NCBI GenBank assembly: GCA_027051265.1
Contig: JALTZH010000023.1
Span: forward strand, 1-6,359
Source of the DNA: an archaeon
GTDB taxonomy: Archaea; Hydrothermarchaeota; Hydrothermarchaeia; JALTZZ01; JALUTC01
Direction: 5' to 3'
Length of the DNA stretch: 6,359 nucleotides
The position numbers and the translations under genes are program-made. Below, piece by piece: positions 5,117 through 6,359 of this stretch (position 1 is its first letter; every line of letters starts with the position of its first letter). The notes below the pieces were generated by a model. That model was not told the DNA's origin, made no database searches, and worked only from the letters and a program-made list of their open reading frames with translations.

Positions 5117-6253
5117 GTGAAGAGAGTAGTTATAGTAGGCGCGGGAGTAGGTGGTTGCATCACAGCTAATTTACTAGCTAAAAAGGCAGAGAATCTTGAG
5201 GAAGATATTGAAATAACTGTAATAAACGATAAAGATTACATATTTTATGAACCCGGTCTTTTATATCTAATATTTAATAAGATGCATGAAAAAGAACTTA
5301 AAAGACCATTAAACAGCATACTAAACCCAAAAATAAAACTTATTGTTGATGAAGCAACTAAGATTGATACAGAGAACAATACCGTTATAACAAAAAACGG
5401 TAAAATCGTAGAATATGACTATCTCGTTATAGCTACTGGAGCTAAAATCGTACCAGAAGAACTTCCTGGACTCAAAGAGGGAGGTGACTGGTTCTATACG
5501 CTTGAGGGAGCTAAGAGGCTTAGAGAAAAGCTTGCAAAAATAAAAAAAGGACGAATTGTTATAGGTGTTGCTGGAATTCCTCACAAATGTCCTGTAGCTC
5601 CAGTAGAATTTACTTTAATGCTTCACGATTATTTAAAAATTAGAGGAGTTAGAGACGATGTCGAAATATTTTATACATATCCAATACAACGTCTTCACAG
5701 CTTAGAAAAGGTTGCTGAACTTGCAAAGAAGCTCTATGATGAAAAAGGAATTAAATATGAAACTTTCTTCAATATAGCAGAAGTAGATGCGGAGAAAAAA
5801 AAGATAGTAACACTCGAAGGTAGCGAGATAAAATACGACATATTCATTGCAATACCACCTCACAAAGGTGTAGATTTAATATTCAACTCTGGCATAGGAG
5901 ATAGCGGCGGATGGGTTAAAACGCACAGATACACGTTAAAGGTTGAAGGATTCGATAACATATACGCACTTGGTGATGCAACCAATCTACCAGTAAGTAA
6001 GGCAGGTTCTGTTGCACACTTTGAAGCAGAGGTTGTTGTAGAAAACATAATTGGTGATATAGAGGGCTTTGGTATAGTTAAAAATTATAACGGTGAGACC
6101 TTTTGTTTTATAGAAACAGGATTTAACGAAGCAACATACATAAAATTTGACTTCAATAACCCACCAGTACCTGTAAAGCCATCAAAGCTTATACATTATA
6201 CAAAGATAGCTTATAACAAACTCTTCTGGCTTACAGTAAGAGGTGTAATGTAA
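5117..6253 (+). CDS. Sulfide:quinone oxidoreductase-like FAD flavoprotein
   Basis: A 378-residue member of the SQR/flavocytochrome c-sulfide dehydrogenase branch, which oxidises sulfide or a related sulfur species with FAD. Seen: the N-terminal FAD site VVIVGAGVGGCITAN (4-18), YDYLVIATGAK (100-110), HKCPVAPVEFTLML (156-169) with C158, IYALGDATNLPVSKAGSVAHFEA (282-304), and TFCFIETG (328-335) with C330. C158 and C330 match by position the two sulfur-bridging cysteines of the Acidianus ambivalens enzyme (C178, C350). The third cysteine near 129 of that enzyme has no counterpart; the only other cysteine, C14, lies in the FAD loop. The C-terminus, KLIHYTKIAYNKLFWLTVRGVM, has one amphipathic helix and ends early, so membrane attachment may be weak or via a partner. 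It starts 25 bp after tusA and overlaps the next ATG (TAATG). Quinone, sulfur carrier or another acceptor is undecided. Confidence 0.87.
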   Translation: MKRVVIVGAGVGGCITANLLAKKAENLEEDIEITVINDKDYIFYEPGLLYLIFNKMHEKELKRPLNSILNPKIKLIVDEATKIDTENNTVITKNGKIVEYDYLVIATGAKIVPEELPGLKEGGDWFYTLEGAKRLREKLAKIKKGRIVIGVAGIPHKCPVAPVEFTLMLHDYLKIRGVRDDVEIFYTYPIQRLHSLEKVAELAKKLYDEKGIKYETFFNIAEVDAEKKKIVTLEGSEIKYDIFIAIPPHKGVDLIFNSGIGDSGGWVKTHRYTLKVEGFDNIYALGDATNLPVSKAGSVAHFEAEVVVENIIGDIEGFGIVKNYNGETFCFIETGFNEATYIKFDFNNPPVPVKPSKLIHYTKIAYNKLFWLTVRGVM

Positions 6254-6359
6254 TGCCTGAAGAATTATTAAAAAAAGTTGAAAAAAAGAGTTTAGAAGAG
6301 CTTATATTTAGGATAGATATAATTGCAGATCTTGCAAATGAATTGAAACTAATGCTTGA
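6253..6359 (+). CDS. Start of a coupled downstream gene (possibly DUF1641), cut by window end
   Basis: ATG 6253 overlaps the stop of the SQR-like gene (TAATG) and has GAGGTG at 6240-6245 seven nt upstream. Thirty-five codons are visible: MPEELLKKVEKKSLEELIFR, then a Leu/Ile-rich helical stretch, IDIIADLANELKLML. Helical DUF1641 proteins are often encoded next to SQR-like flavoproteins or formate dehydrogenases, and this start would fit one, but 35 residues are too few to assign it. Co-expression with the flavoprotein is well supported by the overlap and ribosome site. Confidence 0.7.
   Translation, partial: MPEELLKKVEKKSLEELIFRIDIIADLANELKLML

Noticed and set aside
4803-5163. Two minus-strand open frames opposite tusA and the start of the SQR-like gene
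   Set aside because: Both are antisense to strongly supported genes and lack Shine-Dalgarno or family motifs.
5321-6048. Two minus-strand open frames within the SQR-like gene
   Set aside because: They are antisense shadows without motifs or ribosome sites.
1-6359. Mobile element, CRISPR array, tRNA or rRNA
   Set aside because: No transposase or integrase motifs, regularly spaced repeats, cloverleaf or rRNA-like GC-rich blocks were found on either strand.

Overview
The window is an AT-rich (roughly one-third G+C by eye), gene-dense archaeal segment. Three things mark it as archaeal. It carries an aIF1/SUI1 gene with the archaeal N-terminal CPxC...CxC zinc knuckle. It carries an archaeal-type Ogg2 8-oxoguanine DNA glycosylase that resembles the Methanocaldococcus jannaschii enzyme as I remember it. 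It also has TATA-box-like promoters, near-leaderless starts and GGAGGTGAT-type ribosome binding sites. Heavy AGA/ATA codon use fits a (hyper)thermophile. I cannot name the genus; a thermophilic euryarchaeote or a sulfur-metabolising archaeon would both fit.

Left part (1-2840): the 5' two-thirds of an AMP-forming acetyl-CoA synthetase runs leftward off the window. Divergent from it, with only 9 bp between the start codons, is ogg2, which is broken into two frames at an A9 run but keeps every catalytic residue. Its TGA overlaps the ATG of a COG1821 ATP-grasp ligase, a family that includes the methanofuran enzyme MfnD.

Middle (2837-4724): aIF1 and a thioredoxin reductase-family flavoprotein lie on the minus strand, and a thioredoxin lies divergently on the plus strand. 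The trxB/trx divergent promoter region contains a perfect 12-bp palindrome, AAATTTAAATTT, lying exactly midway between the two outermost ATGs. The reductase keeps the FAD sites and the CATC redox centre but has lost the NADPH-binding signatures, so it probably uses another electron donor.

Right part (4725-6359): a TATA box, a 23-codon leader ORF with its own Shine-Dalgarno, a TusA-family sulfur carrier, a sulfide:quinone oxidoreductase-like FAD protein, and the start of a further coupled gene (possibly DUF1641) form an apparent sulfur-trafficking operon. It lies directly downstream of the thioredoxin gene. Thiol-disulfide redox (TrxR/Trx) and sulfane-sulfur handling (TusA/SQR-like) are therefore side by side. 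A functional link between them is plausible but inferred only from position. No tRNA, rRNA, CRISPR, IS element or integrase was seen, and once ogg2 is counted across its frameshift no gene-free stretch exceeds 300 bp.
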